In this document: piece by piece, positions 32,301-40,780 of the stretch
Numbering within the stretch: position 1 is the stretch's first letter
Layout of the letters: each line of letters opens with the position of its first letter
Assembly (NCBI RefSeq): GCF_010998615.1
Contig: NZ_JAAEAH010000063.1
Coordinates: 1-56,513 of the forward strand
From: Myxococcus sp. CA023
GTDB taxonomy: Bacteria > Myxococcota > Myxococcia > Myxococcales > Myxococcaceae
DNA: 56,513 nucleotides
Reading direction: 5' to 3'
The notes under the pieces: model-generated
Databases searched by the model: none
Seen by the model: only the letters and a program-made list of their open reading frames with translations
Told to the model about the DNA's origin: nothing
Translations under genes and position numbers: made by a program

Positions 32301-33256
32301 TCCGCCAAGGCCGCGGACACCGCATGTGGGCCCAGCGCATCGCCAGCGCCCTGAAGCTCGCGCAACTCCTCCGCCAGCGACCGCGCACTGTGTCCCCGGT
32401 CCTCGGGCACCTTGGCCAGCAGCCGCTGCACCAATGTCTCCACCGCCGCGGGCACCGGCCAAGGCGCGAGCGTCCGCATTGTCGGAGGCCGCCGCGAGAC
32501 ATGCGCCTGGAGCACCGCTGCCGCCTCTCCGACAAAGGGAGGCCGACCACACAGCAACTCAAAGAACATGACCCCAAGCCCATACAGGTCCGCGCGCGCG
32601 TCGATGAATCGCGCGTCCCGGCACTGCTCGGGTGACATGTACTCATGGGTCCCCAGCCGCTGACCCGTGCGGGTGAGCCCTGGCGAGAGCCCCTCCGCAT
32701 CATCCTGGGCCGTCAGCCGCGCGAGCCCGAAGTCCAGCAGAACGAGCCGCCCTTCGGACAGCACGACGTTTTCCGGCTTCAGGTCCCGGTGCACCACGCC
32801 CGCCGCATGGACCTGGGCCAGCGCCTCCGCCAGGGCTCGCGTCAGCGGGGCCGCATCGGCCCAGGGCAGGGCACCGGCGCCCGGAAGCTTCGCTAACCGC
32901 CGAGCCAGCGTCGGGCCCTCGATGCGCTCCATGATGACCACCCGCTCACCGGCGCGGGTCGTGGCCTCGCCCAGCAGCCGCGGCACGGCGGGGGGACCGA
33001 TGCGGCGCAGGGCCTCCAACTCCCGCCCCAGTCGTTCGCCCGCGAGCGGCTCCAGCACCTTCAGCGCGACGTCCTGCCCATCCACCTCGCGCCGCGCGGC
33101 AAACACCCGTCCAAACCCACCGCGCCCCAAGGGCGCTCCCAGGACATAGCCCGCCACTTCCGGAGGCTCCGGCAAGGAGCCTGGGGCACGCGCTTCGACC
33201 GGGCCGTGGCGAGGACAGCGCTCGGCCACGCGGCGATGGCAGGTGGGGCAGCGCAT
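29366..33256 (-). CDS. Giant Ser/Thr kinase-ATPase-TPR signalling protein (1296 aa)
   Basis: The N-terminus carries a small zinc-ribbon-like motif (CPTCHRRVAERCPRHG, about 3-18). A complete kinase domain follows (about 35-300): glycine loop LGRGGFGRVFAARR, VAIK-type VALKVLEPL, HRDLKPENVV, DFGLARL and SPEQ in place of APE. Residues about 340-480 resemble a degenerate cyclase module. An AAA-type STAND ATPase begins near 500 with AEEGQGKTRLL, whose P-loop lacks the first glycine, and Walker B PLVLLVDDAHTLD. The C-terminal about 450 residues are TPR-like helical repeats. This layout resembles PknK and MalT-like proteins. It is followed on the minus strand by the shorter kinase and preceded by an XRE regulator. 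Confidence 0.9.
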   Translation of the reverse strand: MRCPTCHRRVAERCPRHGPVEARAPGSLPEPPEVAGYVLGAPLGRGGFGRVFAARREVDGQDVALKVLEPLAGERLGRELEALRRIGPPAVPRLLGEATTRAGERVVIMERIEGPTLARRLAKLPGAGALPWADAAPLTRALAEALAQVHAAGVVHRDLKPENVVLSEGRLVLLDFGLARLTAQDDAEGLSPGLTRTGQRLGTHEYMSPEQCRDARFIDARADLYGLGVMFFELLCGRPPFVGEAAAVLQAHVSRRPPTMRTLAPWPVPAAVETLVQRLLAKVPEDRGHSARSLAEELRELQGAGDALGPHAVSAALAESPRHATEASWTNTGPSTTPTPDTSRTTNEVAVLGVKSSLDAPALQACLAGSGVILARVEPGLCLFAFPHEAAVEAGLRAALRAAEVLKAALPPNATLALHCAPLRIRERAGRLTVGGAAVERPERWWPSFESVSPPETVALTASARAHLGDLPYSTPHGDALIAPDVLLGRDTERQWLREALSRVQAHGAPVLRTLLAEEGQGKTRLLTTWRSELEGTPGVSVRFVEALPDEGSASESGLRSLINTVLGLPAQTPSDEALRRLLADAHPPLDVATVHPAARRQLVARAIAAHLWRLAAAQPLVLLVDDAHTLDPTALDALELATLSGEGAPLCVVLAGRHRLLGLRPYLGERARDAEQRELPPLPELDARELLRQWLRPVDLIAEGVLRELVDRCGGSPLRMLETVRALRGAGAIRTRPDGGGYLAADALNGLAPDRPGADERLAERSLSGLPTGMRAPLHVAALLGDDVRLEELTATLAHLEADASLDLSLDPGVAMERLARAGMLEPRGPRRWRFEHTTLREAFTALLPPALKRRICTAALRALPATPTARRARLAESAGDSLQATALHWNLAESARHAHRLLEAERHYSAALSLVPRTEEAVRLELLSGRGRVRYRLQRIDDAVEDLRAARLLAEAHRDVVREADLLLEEATALDWQDDAVGSTALLEQALHCLKDAVPSELAARHALAQARVFVRREDITGAVPALERAVEAARSGEDSETEAIALAMLGAMLAWTDRLDEASRRFDEAIALCEATGDTLHLGVALNNRMVLHVQRRDAAGAHADLERAVTLGRELGNVQIERTSAFNLALLLGYQGRAVEALPLARRAGVLSQRFFPRSMAQDALLVARLCCELGDLSEVARQLAWLEEPDTRERLSPSDALMLSVVRRVVNEAQDALPYGADAWAHLVEASRRLATPDERLEILVWAARAARKAGDTVTLRARVAEVEETAREAPLWTDRVRALVAPAESP

Positions 33257-33303
33257 GGGCGTGGGAGCTCGGGGCCGGGAGCTTGGACGGCCACGCCCGG
33301 ACG

Positions 33304-33540
33304 TCAGTCACTCATCTCCGGCAGCTCGGGCAGCACATCCGGGTCCAGCTTCAGAATCACACACAGGCGCGTCAGGGTGGGAATGGTCGGCACCATCACC
33401 CCTCGTTCCACCCGAGCGAGCACTTCCACGGGGATTTCCAGTTGCTCGGCGACCTCCTCCATGCCGAGCCCCGCCTGCTGGCGGGCGGCTTTCAGTGCCG
33501 CTCCGAGCACCTCGGCCCTTTCCCTACGACTCGTCGTCAT
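33304..33540 (-). CDS. Small XRE-family helix-turn-helix protein
   Basis: A 78-residue protein consisting almost only of a Cro/CI-type helix-turn-helix (LGAALKAARQQAGLGMEEVA, then IPVEVLARVERG and VPTIPTLTRLCVIL). ATG at 33540 is preferred over an upstream start at 33579 because the fold begins directly after it. It lies 47 bases upstream of the giant kinase on the same strand and may regulate that kinase operon. Solo HTH proteins of this size often act as repressors of adjacent genes, but no operator is evident in the 267-base gap to the divergent Nudix gene, which holds nothing else I can identify. Confidence 0.8.
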   Translation of the reverse strand: MTTSRRERAEVLGAALKAARQQAGLGMEEVAEQLEIPVEVLARVERGVMVPTIPTLTRLCVILKLDPDVLPELPEMSD

Positions 33541-33807
33541 GGGGCGAGCATGACGCCTTCTCGCGTTCCCGTCATCCAATTCACCACATGCCGGTGCGCT
33601 GGCGCACGGACCCGAACATTGCCCGGGGGGCGGGCGGCCGGGGCAAGCCCCCCGGGCGTCCGCGGCGACTGTGCGGCCCAGGGGGAGGGTGGCCGGGTTG
33701 TCCGGACGTGCGCAGGCTGGGCGACTGGGGTTGCGGCATTGGCGCCGGGCGGGGGCTGTGTTAGTTCGCCCCTCCCCCCGGTGTCCCGCCAGAAAGAGGA
33801 GAAGCGA

Positions 33808-34215
33808 ATGGCCCGCCGTCAGGTCCGTGTCGTCGGTGCGATGCTCCAGAATGAGCAGGGGCGCTACCTCATCACCCAGCGCCCCCCCACCGCGTCACTG
33901 CCCCTGCTGTGGGAGTTCCCCGGCGGGCGCGTGGAGGAGGGCGAAGAGGACGCCGAGGCCCTTGCCCGGGAAATCCAGGAAGAGACGGGCGTGGAGGTGG
34001 ACGTGCTGGGTCAGGCCATGCACACCCACCACGAGTACCCCAACTACGACATCGACTTCCGCGTCTTCCACTGCCGGCTCTCGCGGCCGACGGAGGAGAT
34101 TCAACACCTGCGCGTGCATGACCACCGCTGGGTGACGCTGGAGGAGATGTCCGCGTACCGCTTCCCGGACGCGGATGCCAAGACGCTGGCGAAGCTGCTC
34201 GACCTGGACAGCTGA
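33808..34215 (+). CDS. Nudix hydrolase (MutT-like)
   Basis: A 135-residue Nudix protein with the full catalytic box from GGRVEEGEE to REIQEETGVEV (about 37-60), where the glutamates bind magnesium. The overall pattern (VVGAMLQNEQGRYLITQRPP at the start, LWEFPGG before the box) resembles MutT/NudG-type nucleotide-pool sanitising enzymes that hydrolyse oxidised dNTPs. ATG at 33808 has AAAGAGGAG upstream. A longer frame from 33283 would overlap the XRE gene and is rejected. The lipoprotein gene starts one base after its stop, so the two are cotranscribed. Confidence 0.9.
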   Translation: MARRQVRVVGAMLQNEQGRYLITQRPPTASLPLLWEFPGGRVEEGEEDAEALAREIQEETGVEVDVLGQAMHTHHEYPNYDIDFRVFHCRLSRPTEEIQHLRVHDHRWVTLEEMSAYRFPDADAKTLAKLLDLDS

Positions 34216-34216
34216 C

Positions 34217-35143
34217 GTGCCGCGCCGTCTCCTCCTGGCGTTGCTGGCCGGAGTGCTGGGCGCGTGCTCCCGCTCCAAGCCGCCGCCCGCGCCGCCTCCA
34301 CCCGAGGTGACGAACCAGGTCCCGGCCCAGGGCGTGCCGGGGTGTACGCTCTACGGCGAGCCTCAGCGGTCCGGCACCGTGCCCGACGTGCTGCCCGAGC
34401 TCTCCGGCCTGGCCGCCAGCCAGCGCCACCCGGGCGCCTTCTGGGCGCACAACGACTCCGGCAACGGCTTCGAGCTGTTCGCGATGGACGCGAAGGGCGC
34501 CATCCTCGCCCGGTTGGCGCTCACCGGGGCCACCCCGCGCGATATCGAGGACGTCACGGTGGGGCCCTGCGCCCCGGGTACGTCGCGCAGCTGCGTCTAC
34601 CTGGCGGACATTGGCGACAACTTCGCGCGCCGCGAGCAGGTGCGGCTCTACCGGCTGCCCGAACCGGAGGCGCTCGAAGACGCCACGGTGCCGGTGGAGG
34701 TGCTGCCCTTCATGTATCCGGACGGGCCCCGCGACGCGGAGTCGGTCATCATCGATGCACGCTCTGGCCGGTTGGCCGTCATCACCAAGACGCTGGACTC
34801 CCTGGGAGATGTCTTCGCGCTGGATGGCCTGAGCGCGGACACCTCCATCCAGGCCCGGAAGCTGGGGACGCTGACGGCGCCACTTGGGATGGACCGGGCC
34901 ACCACCGCGGCCTCCTTGCATCCGTCCGGTGAGCGGCTGTTGCTGCGCACCTACTCGCGCGCGTACGAGCTGCGCCGCCCCGACGCCGCGCGGCTGGAGG
35001 ACCTGTTGCAAGGACAGCTCGTCGAGGTTCCGAGCGGGAGCCAGGCACAGGCAGAAGCCATCACCTTCGTGCAAGACGGCAACGGCTATTTGTTGGGGAC
35101 GGAGTTCACTGGTCAACCCTTGTGGTTGATCGGGTGTCACTGA
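34217..35143 (+). CDS. Secreted lipoprotein, probable beta-propeller
   Basis: A 308-residue product begins [20 protein letters not shown], a clear lipoprotein signal with LGAC. A proline-rich linker follows, then a region with repeated beta-strand blocks: [43 protein letters not shown] and [15 protein letters not shown]. This looks like the propeller fold of extracellular phytase/esterase-like proteins, with an HNDSGN segment and Asp-rich turns that could hold calcium, but I cannot assign a function. The start is GTG at 34217, one base after the Nudix stop. Most Cys residues are paired in [12 protein letters not shown], fitting an exported protein. Confidence 0.8.
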   Translation: MPRRLLLALLAGVLGACSRSKPPPAPPPPEVTNQVPAQGVPGCTLYGEPQRSGTVPDVLPELSGLAASQRHPGAFWAHNDSGNGFELFAMDAKGAILARLALTGATPRDIEDVTVGPCAPGTSRSCVYLADIGDNFARREQVRLYRLPEPEALEDATVPVEVLPFMYPDGPRDAESVIIDARSGRLAVITKTLDSLGDVFALDGLSADTSIQARKLGTLTAPLGMDRATTAASLHPSGERLLLRTYSRAYELRRPDAARLEDLLQGQLVEVPSGSQAQAEAITFVQDGNGYLLGTEFTGQPLWLIGCH

Positions 35144-35282
35144 TTCGCCGCAAGGGCCCGCACATGCCGTGAAGCCCACCTGGCGGGTTGACGGTATGGC
35201 AACGGTGAACATCTTTGGCCCGCCGGGGAAGACGCCTTGCGGTCACGGTGTCCGCGTGGGCGGGGGAGGGGGAGGGTCGAGC

Positions 35283-37340
35283 GTGCCGACGATGAAGCCA
35301 CAGGATTTGCCGCCTGGGATGGGCCCACGCGGAAAGAAGACAGACAAGCCAACGCCAACGGGGAAGGGGTTCAAGTTCGGCTCTCCGTTGGGCTACATCC
35401 TGTTGCTCGTCCTGGGCTTCCTGCTGTTCCGCAACGTCTTCCAGGACGCGGGCGTGCGGCGCGTGAGCTACAGCCAGTTCCGCGACGGGGTGGAATCCGG
35501 GAACTTCAGCCGGGTCCAGATTTCGAACGAGTGGGTGAAGGGCTTCCTCAAGGACACGGCGCAGCCGCCTCCTCCGGCAGACGGGGAGCGCACGCTGCGC
35601 GGCGAGCCGAGCGCCCTGCCGTGGATGGCCTACCGCGTCGCCGGTGACGAGGGGCTGGTGCCGTTGCTGGAGCAGAAGGGCATCCAGTTCGAGGCCGTGC
35701 CGCAGTCAGGGCTGGGCGAGGCGCTGTGGATATGGCTGTTGCCCCTGGGCCTCTTCTTCCTCTTCTGGAGCTTCATGATGCGCCGGGTGGCCGGCGGCAT
35801 GGGGCAGGGCCCGCAGAGCGTCATGAGCTTCGGGAAGACACGCGCCAAGGTGCAGGCCGAGGCCGACACCGGCGTGGGCTTCAATGACGTGGCCGGCGTG
35901 GATGAGGCGGTCGACGAGTTGCGCGAAATCGTCGAGTTCCTCAAGACGCCCGAGAAGTTCCGCCGCCTGGGCGGGCGCATCCCCAAGGGTGTGCTGCTGG
36001 TGGGCCCTCCGGGTACGGGCAAGACGCTGCTGGCGCGGGCCGTGGCCGGTGAAGCGGGCGTTCCCTTCTTCAGCCTGTCGGGCTCCGAGTTCGTGGAAAT
36101 GTTCGTCGGCGTGGGCGCCGCGCGAGTCCGCGACTTGTTCGCCCAGGCCACGGCGAAGGCGCCGTGCATCATCTTCATCGACGAGCTGGATGCCATTGGC
36201 AAGAGCCGCAACTCGGGCGTGGCCGGTGGACATGACGAGCGTGAGCAGACGCTCAACCAGCTGCTTGCGGAGATGGACGGCTTCGACAGCCGCGCGGGTC
36301 TCATCATCCTGGCGGCCACCAACCGTCCGGAGATCCTGGACAGCGCGCTGATGCGTCCGGGCCGCTTCGACCGGCAGGTGCTGGTGGACCGGCCGGACAA
36401 GCGGGGCCGCGAGCGCGTGCTGGAGATTCACGCCAAGGGCGTGAAGTTGGGACCGGACGTGGACCTCAATGCCATTGCCTCGCGCACCCCGGGCTTCGCG
36501 GGCGCGGACCTGGCCAACGTGGTGAACGAGGCCGCGCTCCTGGCCGCGCGCCGCAACCGCGACGCGGTGATGCGGGCGGACTTCGAGGAAGCCATCGAGC
36601 GTGTCGTCGCCGGCCTGGAGAAGAAGAACCGCCGGATGAACGAGCGTGAAAAGGAGATTGTCGCGCACCACGAGGCGGGCCACGCGGTGGTGGGGTGGAT
36701 GCTGCCTCACGCGGAGCGGGTGACGAAGGTGTCCATCATCCCGCGCGGCCTGGCGGCGCTGGGCTACACGATGTCGCTGCCGCTGGAGGACCGCTATCTC
36801 ATGTCGCTGGACGAGCTGCGCGACAAGATGGCGGGGATGATGGGCGGCCGGGCCGCGGAGGAGATCTTCATCGGGGAAATCTCCACCGGCGCGTCCAACG
36901 ACATCCGCCAGGCCACGGAAATGGCCCGGATGATGGTGCGGGACTACGGCATGAGCACGCTGGGGCCGGTGGCCCTGAGCGCGGAACATGGCCCGGGCTT
37001 CCTCCGCTCGGCGGGCGTACCGGAGACGCGCAGCTACTCCGAGCAGACGGCGCGGATGATTGACGAGGAGGTGCGCAAGCTCGTCAGTGAAGCGCTCGAC
37101 AGGGCCCGTCAGGTGCTGACCACTCACAAGGACAGGGCCCAGGCGTTGGCGGCCCGGCTCCTGGCCGTGGAGGTGGTGGAGGAGGAGACCATGGTGACGA
37201 TTCTGGGTCCCAAGGTGTTGGCGCAGCGCGGCCTGCTGCACCCGGAGGCGCGTCAGGTCATCTCCGCGCACCCGGTGGACGTCGGAAGCAGTGACGACCA
37301 GACGCCGCCCACGCAGCACTCGGACGCGCTCGACTCCTGA
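35283..37340 (+). CDS. ATP-dependent zinc metalloprotease FtsH (second copy)
   Basis: A 685-residue FtsH paralogue. A basic, Pro-rich N-terminus precedes transmembrane segments at about 36-52 and 148-166. Walker A is GPPGTGKT (241-248), Walker [12 protein letters not shown] (about 296-306), and the zinc site HEAGH (463-467). Thus it is catalytically complete. It differs from the copy at 2418 in a longer N-terminus, a proline-rich insert in the periplasmic loop and a different acidic tail. GTG at 35283 is chosen for its GGGAGGG site. ATG at 35292 is an alternative and an earlier in-frame start at 35169 lacks support. It heads a run of quality-control genes with grpE and htrA. Confidence 0.93.
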   Translation: MPTMKPQDLPPGMGPRGKKTDKPTPTGKGFKFGSPLGYILLLVLGFLLFRNVFQDAGVRRVSYSQFRDGVESGNFSRVQISNEWVKGFLKDTAQPPPPADGERTLRGEPSALPWMAYRVAGDEGLVPLLEQKGIQFEAVPQSGLGEALWIWLLPLGLFFLFWSFMMRRVAGGMGQGPQSVMSFGKTRAKVQAEADTGVGFNDVAGVDEAVDELREIVEFLKTPEKFRRLGGRIPKGVLLVGPPGTGKTLLARAVAGEAGVPFFSLSGSEFVEMFVGVGAARVRDLFAQATAKAPCIIFIDELDAIGKSRNSGVAGGHDEREQTLNQLLAEMDGFDSRAGLIILAATNRPEILDSALMRPGRFDRQVLVDRPDKRGRERVLEIHAKGVKLGPDVDLNAIASRTPGFAGADLANVVNEAALLAARRNRDAVMRADFEEAIERVVAGLEKKNRRMNEREKEIVAHHEAGHAVVGWMLPHAERVTKVSIIPRGLAALGYTMSLPLEDRYLMSLDELRDKMAGMMGGRAAEEIFIGEISTGASNDIRQATEMARMMVRDYGMSTLGPVALSAEHGPGFLRSAGVPETRSYSEQTARMIDEEVRKLVSEALDRARQVLTTHKDRAQALAARLLAVEVVEEETMVTILGPKVLAQRGLLHPEARQVISAHPVDVGSSDDQTPPTQHSDALDS

Positions 37341-37452
37341 GACGTCGGCTGGCTGGGCGCCTGCCCTCCTGCCGTCCCGAAGCCCACCGCCACCACGACG
37401 CCCTGCGGCGAGCGGTGGGCGAAATTATCTTCAGAGGAAAGGAGGCGTCGCC

Positions 37453-37698
37453 GTGGAGAACAGGATCGGTAAGAGCTACATCGCCCGCAAGGCCCTCTTC
37501 GCGAAGGGGCTCAAGGAGGGACGGCTCACGGTTCAGGAGATTGAGGAGGCCCTGCCGGCGGGATCCCTGACGGCGGCGGAGCGGTGGCTCCTCTACTACT
37601 CGCTGCGGGCCGCCCAGGTGGAAATCATTGACGAGGTGACAGGGCAGGTGGACCACGGCTTCATGGCCGAGTCTCCTGCCGCGCCGCAGGAGCACTAG
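37453..37698 (+). CDS. Stand-alone sigma-70 region 1.1-like protein (81 aa)
   Basis: The protein begins MENRIGKSYIARKALFAKGL and contains EGRLTVQEIEEALP followed by a helix and VEIIDE. This is the pattern of region 1.1 of primary sigma factors (in E. coli sigma-70, EQGYLTYAEVNDHLP and later a GIQVMEE-like strand), here without any other sigma region. Region 1.1 is a negatively charged mimic that keeps free sigma off DNA and occupies the RNA polymerase channel. A free copy could therefore modulate polymerase, but this is inference. GTG at 37453 has a perfect AAAGGAGG site. It lies between ftsH and grpE. Confidence 0.65.
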   Translation: MENRIGKSYIARKALFAKGLKEGRLTVQEIEEALPAGSLTAAERWLLYYSLRAAQVEIIDEVTGQVDHGFMAESPAAPQEH

Positions 37699-37710
37699 CT
37701 CGCTCCCGCG

Positions 37711-37738
37711 TTGACAGGGGCCTTCTCGCGGTTAGGTT
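37711..37738 (+). promoter_or_regulatory. Sigma-70-type promoter for grpE
   Basis: A consensus -35 box TTGACA (37711-37716), a 16-base spacer and TAGGTT (37733-37738) lie about 65 bases before the grpE start. It is the best vegetative promoter in the window, and no heat-shock sigma-32 box is apparent. Confidence 0.6.
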
Positions 37739-37803
37739 CCGGGCAGCAGTGGCTCCCTACCTTTCGCGCGAGACTGCGCACCCACCATCGCCTCAGGTTC
37801 GAC

Positions 37804-38433
37804 ATGGCCGGTAACACCCGCACCGACGCAGCCCCCGAAGCCCCCCAGCAGCCCCCCTCCGCCAACGGCGAGGGACCTGTTTCCGCCGCCGAGGAGTCTT
37901 CCTCTCAGCAGCAGGCTCCGGAGGAGCACGCGGCTGCCGGTCAGGACGCGGAGCGGGAGCGGCTGGTCGCGGAGCTGGAGACGCTTCGCAAGAAGTTCGA
38001 CATCGCCGTCCGCGCGGTGCAGGCCGCGGAGAAGGACCGCGAGGAGTTCAAGCAGCGCGTGACGCGGGAGCGTGAGCGCATGCTGGACGTGGAGCGCGGC
38101 AACGTGGCCGTCACGCTGCTGGAGGCCATCGACGAGTTGGACCGGTGCCTGTCCGTCAGCGCCCAGGACACCACGCCGCTGGCCGAGGGCGTCCGGATGA
38201 TTCGTGACGAGCTCTTGCGCAAGGCGCAGTCCACGGGCATCGAGCGCCTTCATGTCGTCGGGCAGACCTTCGACCCGAACACGGCCGATGCGGTCGACAT
38301 GGAGGTGACCGCCACTCCGGACGAGGACCACCGCATCGTCGCCGAGCTGCGTGCGGGCTACCGGCTGAAGGACCGCATCATCCGTCCGGCCCGGGTGAAG
38401 GTGGCGAAGTACGTCGCCCCCGTCCAGGCCTGA
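37804..38433 (+). CDS. grpE: Nucleotide exchange factor GrpE
   Basis: GrpE releases ADP from DnaK. This 209-residue protein has a low-complexity N-terminus rich in Ala, Gln and Glu, a long coiled-coil dimerisation helix (about 50-105, ERERLVAELETLRKKFDIAV) and the C-terminal beta domain with FDPNTADAVDMEV and VAELRAGYRLKDRIIRPARV, the family signature. ATG at 37804 is the first after the promoter at 37711-37738. The ribosome site is weak. dnaK and dnaJ are not adjacent. Its neighbours are a second FtsH and a DegP-type protease, so the locus groups protein-quality functions without the usual DnaK operon. Confidence 0.92.
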   Translation: MAGNTRTDAAPEAPQQPPSANGEGPVSAAEESSSQQQAPEEHAAAGQDAERERLVAELETLRKKFDIAVRAVQAAEKDREEFKQRVTRERERMLDVERGNVAVTLLEAIDELDRCLSVSAQDTTPLAEGVRMIRDELLRKAQSTGIERLHVVGQTFDPNTADAVDMEVTATPDEDHRIVAELRAGYRLKDRIIRPARVKVAKYVAPVQA

Positions 38434-38446
38434 CGCCGCCGTCCAG

Positions 38447-38474
38447 GGCGCCCCCGTCACGGGAAGGGGGCGCC
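38447..38474 (+). terminator. Hairpin after grpE
   Basis: A 9-bp stem GGCGCCCCC / GGGGGCGCC with a 10-base loop lies 14 bases after the grpE stop. Only a weak tail (GGTTGTTG) follows, so termination may be partial, with htrA read through. Confidence 0.45.
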
Positions 38475-38501
38475 GGGCCCGGTTGTTGCGTCCGCTCGAC
38501 C

Positions 38502-39962
38502 ATGGTCCGCCGTGTAGACTGCCGCTCCGTGCTCTCCCGATTCTTCTCCCTGTGTTTGGTGCTGGCGCTCGCCCCGGTCGCGGCGGCCGCCGAGGGTCCT
38601 CTCGACGCGTGGCTTCCCGCGCGGGCCCGGGAGCATGCCGCGTGGTTCGCCGCGCAGGCCGCGGGTGTCGAGGGGCAGACGGGCAGCCTGGGCCTGTGGC
38701 GCGAGCGCGCCGAGGGAGACCCGGGCATCCCCCACTTCGTGCCCCCGTCCTCGCTGGCGCCGCTGATCCGCGCGGTGGAGGCGGGCGTCGTCAACATCAC
38801 CACCGTGGGGCCCCGGGCCGGTGGCCTGGAGGGGATGAAGAAGTCCACAGGCTCCGGCTTCGTGCTGACGCCCGACGGGCTCGTCGTCACCAACAACCAC
38901 GTGGTGGCCAGCGCGCAGCAGATTGCCGTGCGTCTGGCGGATGGCCGCGAGTTCGCCGCCTCCGTGGTGGGCCGTGACGCCTCCACGGACGTGGCGCTGT
39001 TGCGGCTCAGCGGCGTGGACCTGGGCAAGCTGCCCGCCGTCTACCTGGGGGACTCGGACCGGATGGCGGTGGGCGACTGGGTGGTGGCCATAGGCAACCC
39101 CTTTGGCCTGGACCACTCCGTGTCCCACGGGATGATCTCCGCCAAGGAGCGCGTACTGGGCGTGGGCCAGTTCGACGACTTCATCCAGACGGACGCGCTC
39201 ATCAACCCCGGCAACTCCGGTGGGCCGCTCTTCAACATGAAGGGGGAGGTGGTGGGGGTGAACACCGCCATCATCAGTCAGGGGCAGGGCATTGGTTTCG
39301 CGGTCCCCAGCAACCTGGTGAAGGAGCTGCTGCCCAACCTCCGGGAGAACGGCAAGCTGGCGCGTGGGTGGCTGGGCGTCGTCATCAATGACGACGGGAG
39401 CAATGGGGGCAGTGAGCGCCAGGCCCCGCTGGTGAAGGACGTCTACAAGGGCAGCCCCGCCGCGGCCGTGGGCATCCGCCCCGGAGACCGGTTGGTGGCG
39501 GTGAACGGGCGGCCCATCGGCTCCTACCTGCAGCTGTTGCGCAAGGTGGCGCTGCTGGCGCCGGGCACCGAGGCGCGCCTGTCGCTGACGCGGGGCACCG
39601 AGACGCAGGAAGTGACGGTGCGGCTGGTGGCGCGCCCCGCGCAGGAGGCCACCGAGGGGCTCATCCAGCGGACGGCCAGCGAGGAGGAGATGGGGCTGGT
39701 GATCCGCGACCTCACGCCGGAGGTGGCCGCGCCCCTGGGGGAGACGGCCTGGTCTGGCGTGCTGGTGTCAGGTGTCACGCCGCGCAGCCCGGCGGACTCG
39801 GCCGGCCTGCGGGCGGGAGACGTCGTGACGGAAGTGAACCGCCGCCGGGTGAAGGACGTGGCCGGGGTGCGCGCGGCGCTGGGGAAGGGGAGCGCCGGGG
39901 TCAGCATCCTCCTTCGGGTGAAGCGGGGCGAGGCGCTCCAGTACATCGCCATCGCCCGGTGA
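38502..39962 (+). CDS. HtrA/DegP-type periplasmic serine protease with two PDZ domains
   Basis: A 486-residue envelope quality-control protease. After a signal peptide (FFSLCLVLALAPVAAAA, ending near residue 30), the trypsin-like domain carries the triad His133 (VVTNNHVV), Asp163 (DASTDVALL) and Ser239 (NPGNSGGPL). Two PDZ domains follow (about 290-380 and 400-485), the second with SPADSAGLRAGDVV. ATG at 38502 is used. A GTG at 38529 would give a more compact signal peptide. It follows grpE by 68 bases. The protein degrades or refolds damaged periplasmic proteins, complementing FtsH in the membrane. Confidence 0.93.
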   Translation: MVRRVDCRSVLSRFFSLCLVLALAPVAAAAEGPLDAWLPARAREHAAWFAAQAAGVEGQTGSLGLWRERAEGDPGIPHFVPPSSLAPLIRAVEAGVVNITTVGPRAGGLEGMKKSTGSGFVLTPDGLVVTNNHVVASAQQIAVRLADGREFAASVVGRDASTDVALLRLSGVDLGKLPAVYLGDSDRMAVGDWVVAIGNPFGLDHSVSHGMISAKERVLGVGQFDDFIQTDALINPGNSGGPLFNMKGEVVGVNTAIISQGQGIGFAVPSNLVKELLPNLRENGKLARGWLGVVINDDGSNGGSERQAPLVKDVYKGSPAAAVGIRPGDRLVAVNGRPIGSYLQLLRKVALLAPGTEARLSLTRGTETQEVTVRLVARPAQEATEGLIQRTASEEEMGLVIRDLTPEVAAPLGETAWSGVLVSGVTPRSPADSAGLRAGDVVTEVNRRRVKDVAGVRAALGKGSAGVSILLRVKRGEALQYIAIAR

Positions 39963-39974
39963 GGTGACGCCCGG

Positions 39975-40610
39975 CTAGCGCTTCTTGGCGTCCTTGCCGT
40001 TGAGCCACAAGCCCATGGTCTGGCCGCTGCGGGCCTCGGTGATGAAGATGGCTTCGATGCGTGCCGTCACGCCGTGGCTCTTCCCGCCGCCCTTCTTGGG
40101 CAGGGTCCACACGCTCTGCGGGGTGAAGACAATCTGTGCCCGCACCGAGCGCGAGGAGAAGAGGCGGTTGAACATCTGCAGGTTCCACCCCGCCGGCATG
40201 TCACCGGTGACGGTGAGGTAGGGGAGGATGGGGTTGCCGTTGCCGTCCGTCTTCTTGGGCGCCCCGTGGGTGAGCGCCGAGCTGCCGGCGGGGAAGAACG
40301 GGGTGATGTTGATGCTGTACTCGCCCGTGCCCAGCGAATAGGGGCCCGGGGCGAGCATGGTGGCGTCGTCCTCGGTGACGATCATGTACAGCCGCTTGCC
40401 CTGGTACTTCTTCCGGAACGCCTCCGCGTTGGCCTTGCACTGCGAGTCCACGAAGGGGCCGTCGCACGCGCCCACGAACTTATCCAAGAAGGTCCCCAGC
40501 CCGCCCAGCGGCTCGGCTTCGTCACGCAGCTTGGCGAAGCGAGGGTCCGCGTCCGCCAGGGCAAGCGCGGGCGCGAGGAAGAGGGCGGCGGCGAGGAGGA
40601 TGCGATTCAC
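39975..40610 (-). CDS. Secreted hypothetical protein
   Basis: The 211-residue product starts MNRILLAAALFLAPALALAD, a clean Sec signal with cleavage after ALA. The mature part has KLRDEAEPLGGLGTFLDKFV, two cysteines in ACDGPFVDSQC likely forming a disulfide, and a Lys-rich basic C-terminus. No enzyme motif is visible. GTG at 40610 is chosen at the signal peptide; a longer frame to 40757 adds residues that look non-coding. It converges on htrA with 12 bases between the stops. I do not know the family, though proteins of this type occur in other myxobacteria as far as I recall. Confidence 0.75.
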   Translation of the reverse strand: MNRILLAAALFLAPALALADADPRFAKLRDEAEPLGGLGTFLDKFVGACDGPFVDSQCKANAEAFRKKYQGKRLYMIVTEDDATMLAPGPYSLGTGEYSINITPFFPAGSSALTHGAPKKTDGNGNPILPYLTVTGDMPAGWNLQMFNRLFSSRSVRAQIVFTPQSVWTLPKKGGGKSHGVTARIEAIFITEARSGQTMGLWLNGKDAKKR

Positions 40611-40701
40611 GGGCGAGGTCTCCGGGGAACAGGGGTTCAGCCCGGAATCGTGCCATTTCGGAAAGCGTCCGGCACTCGTTACATGGGTGTGCAGGGGTGG
40701 A

Positions 40702-40741
40702 TGTAGGTGAAGAACTTGCCTACATGTGGCTACCGTGTAGG
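40702..40741 (+). promoter_or_regulatory. Three alternating TGTAGG boxes upstream of the PilZ gene
   Basis: TGTAGG (40702-40707), its complement CCTACA (40719-40724) and TGTAGG again (40736-40741) are spaced at exactly 17-base intervals, 40-80 bases before the PilZ start. This regular layout suggests a regulator-binding array overlapping the promoter. Confidence 0.4.
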
Positions 40742-40780
40742 TTGCGCCTGTCACCACCTGTTCCGGGAGCTACTACCCCC

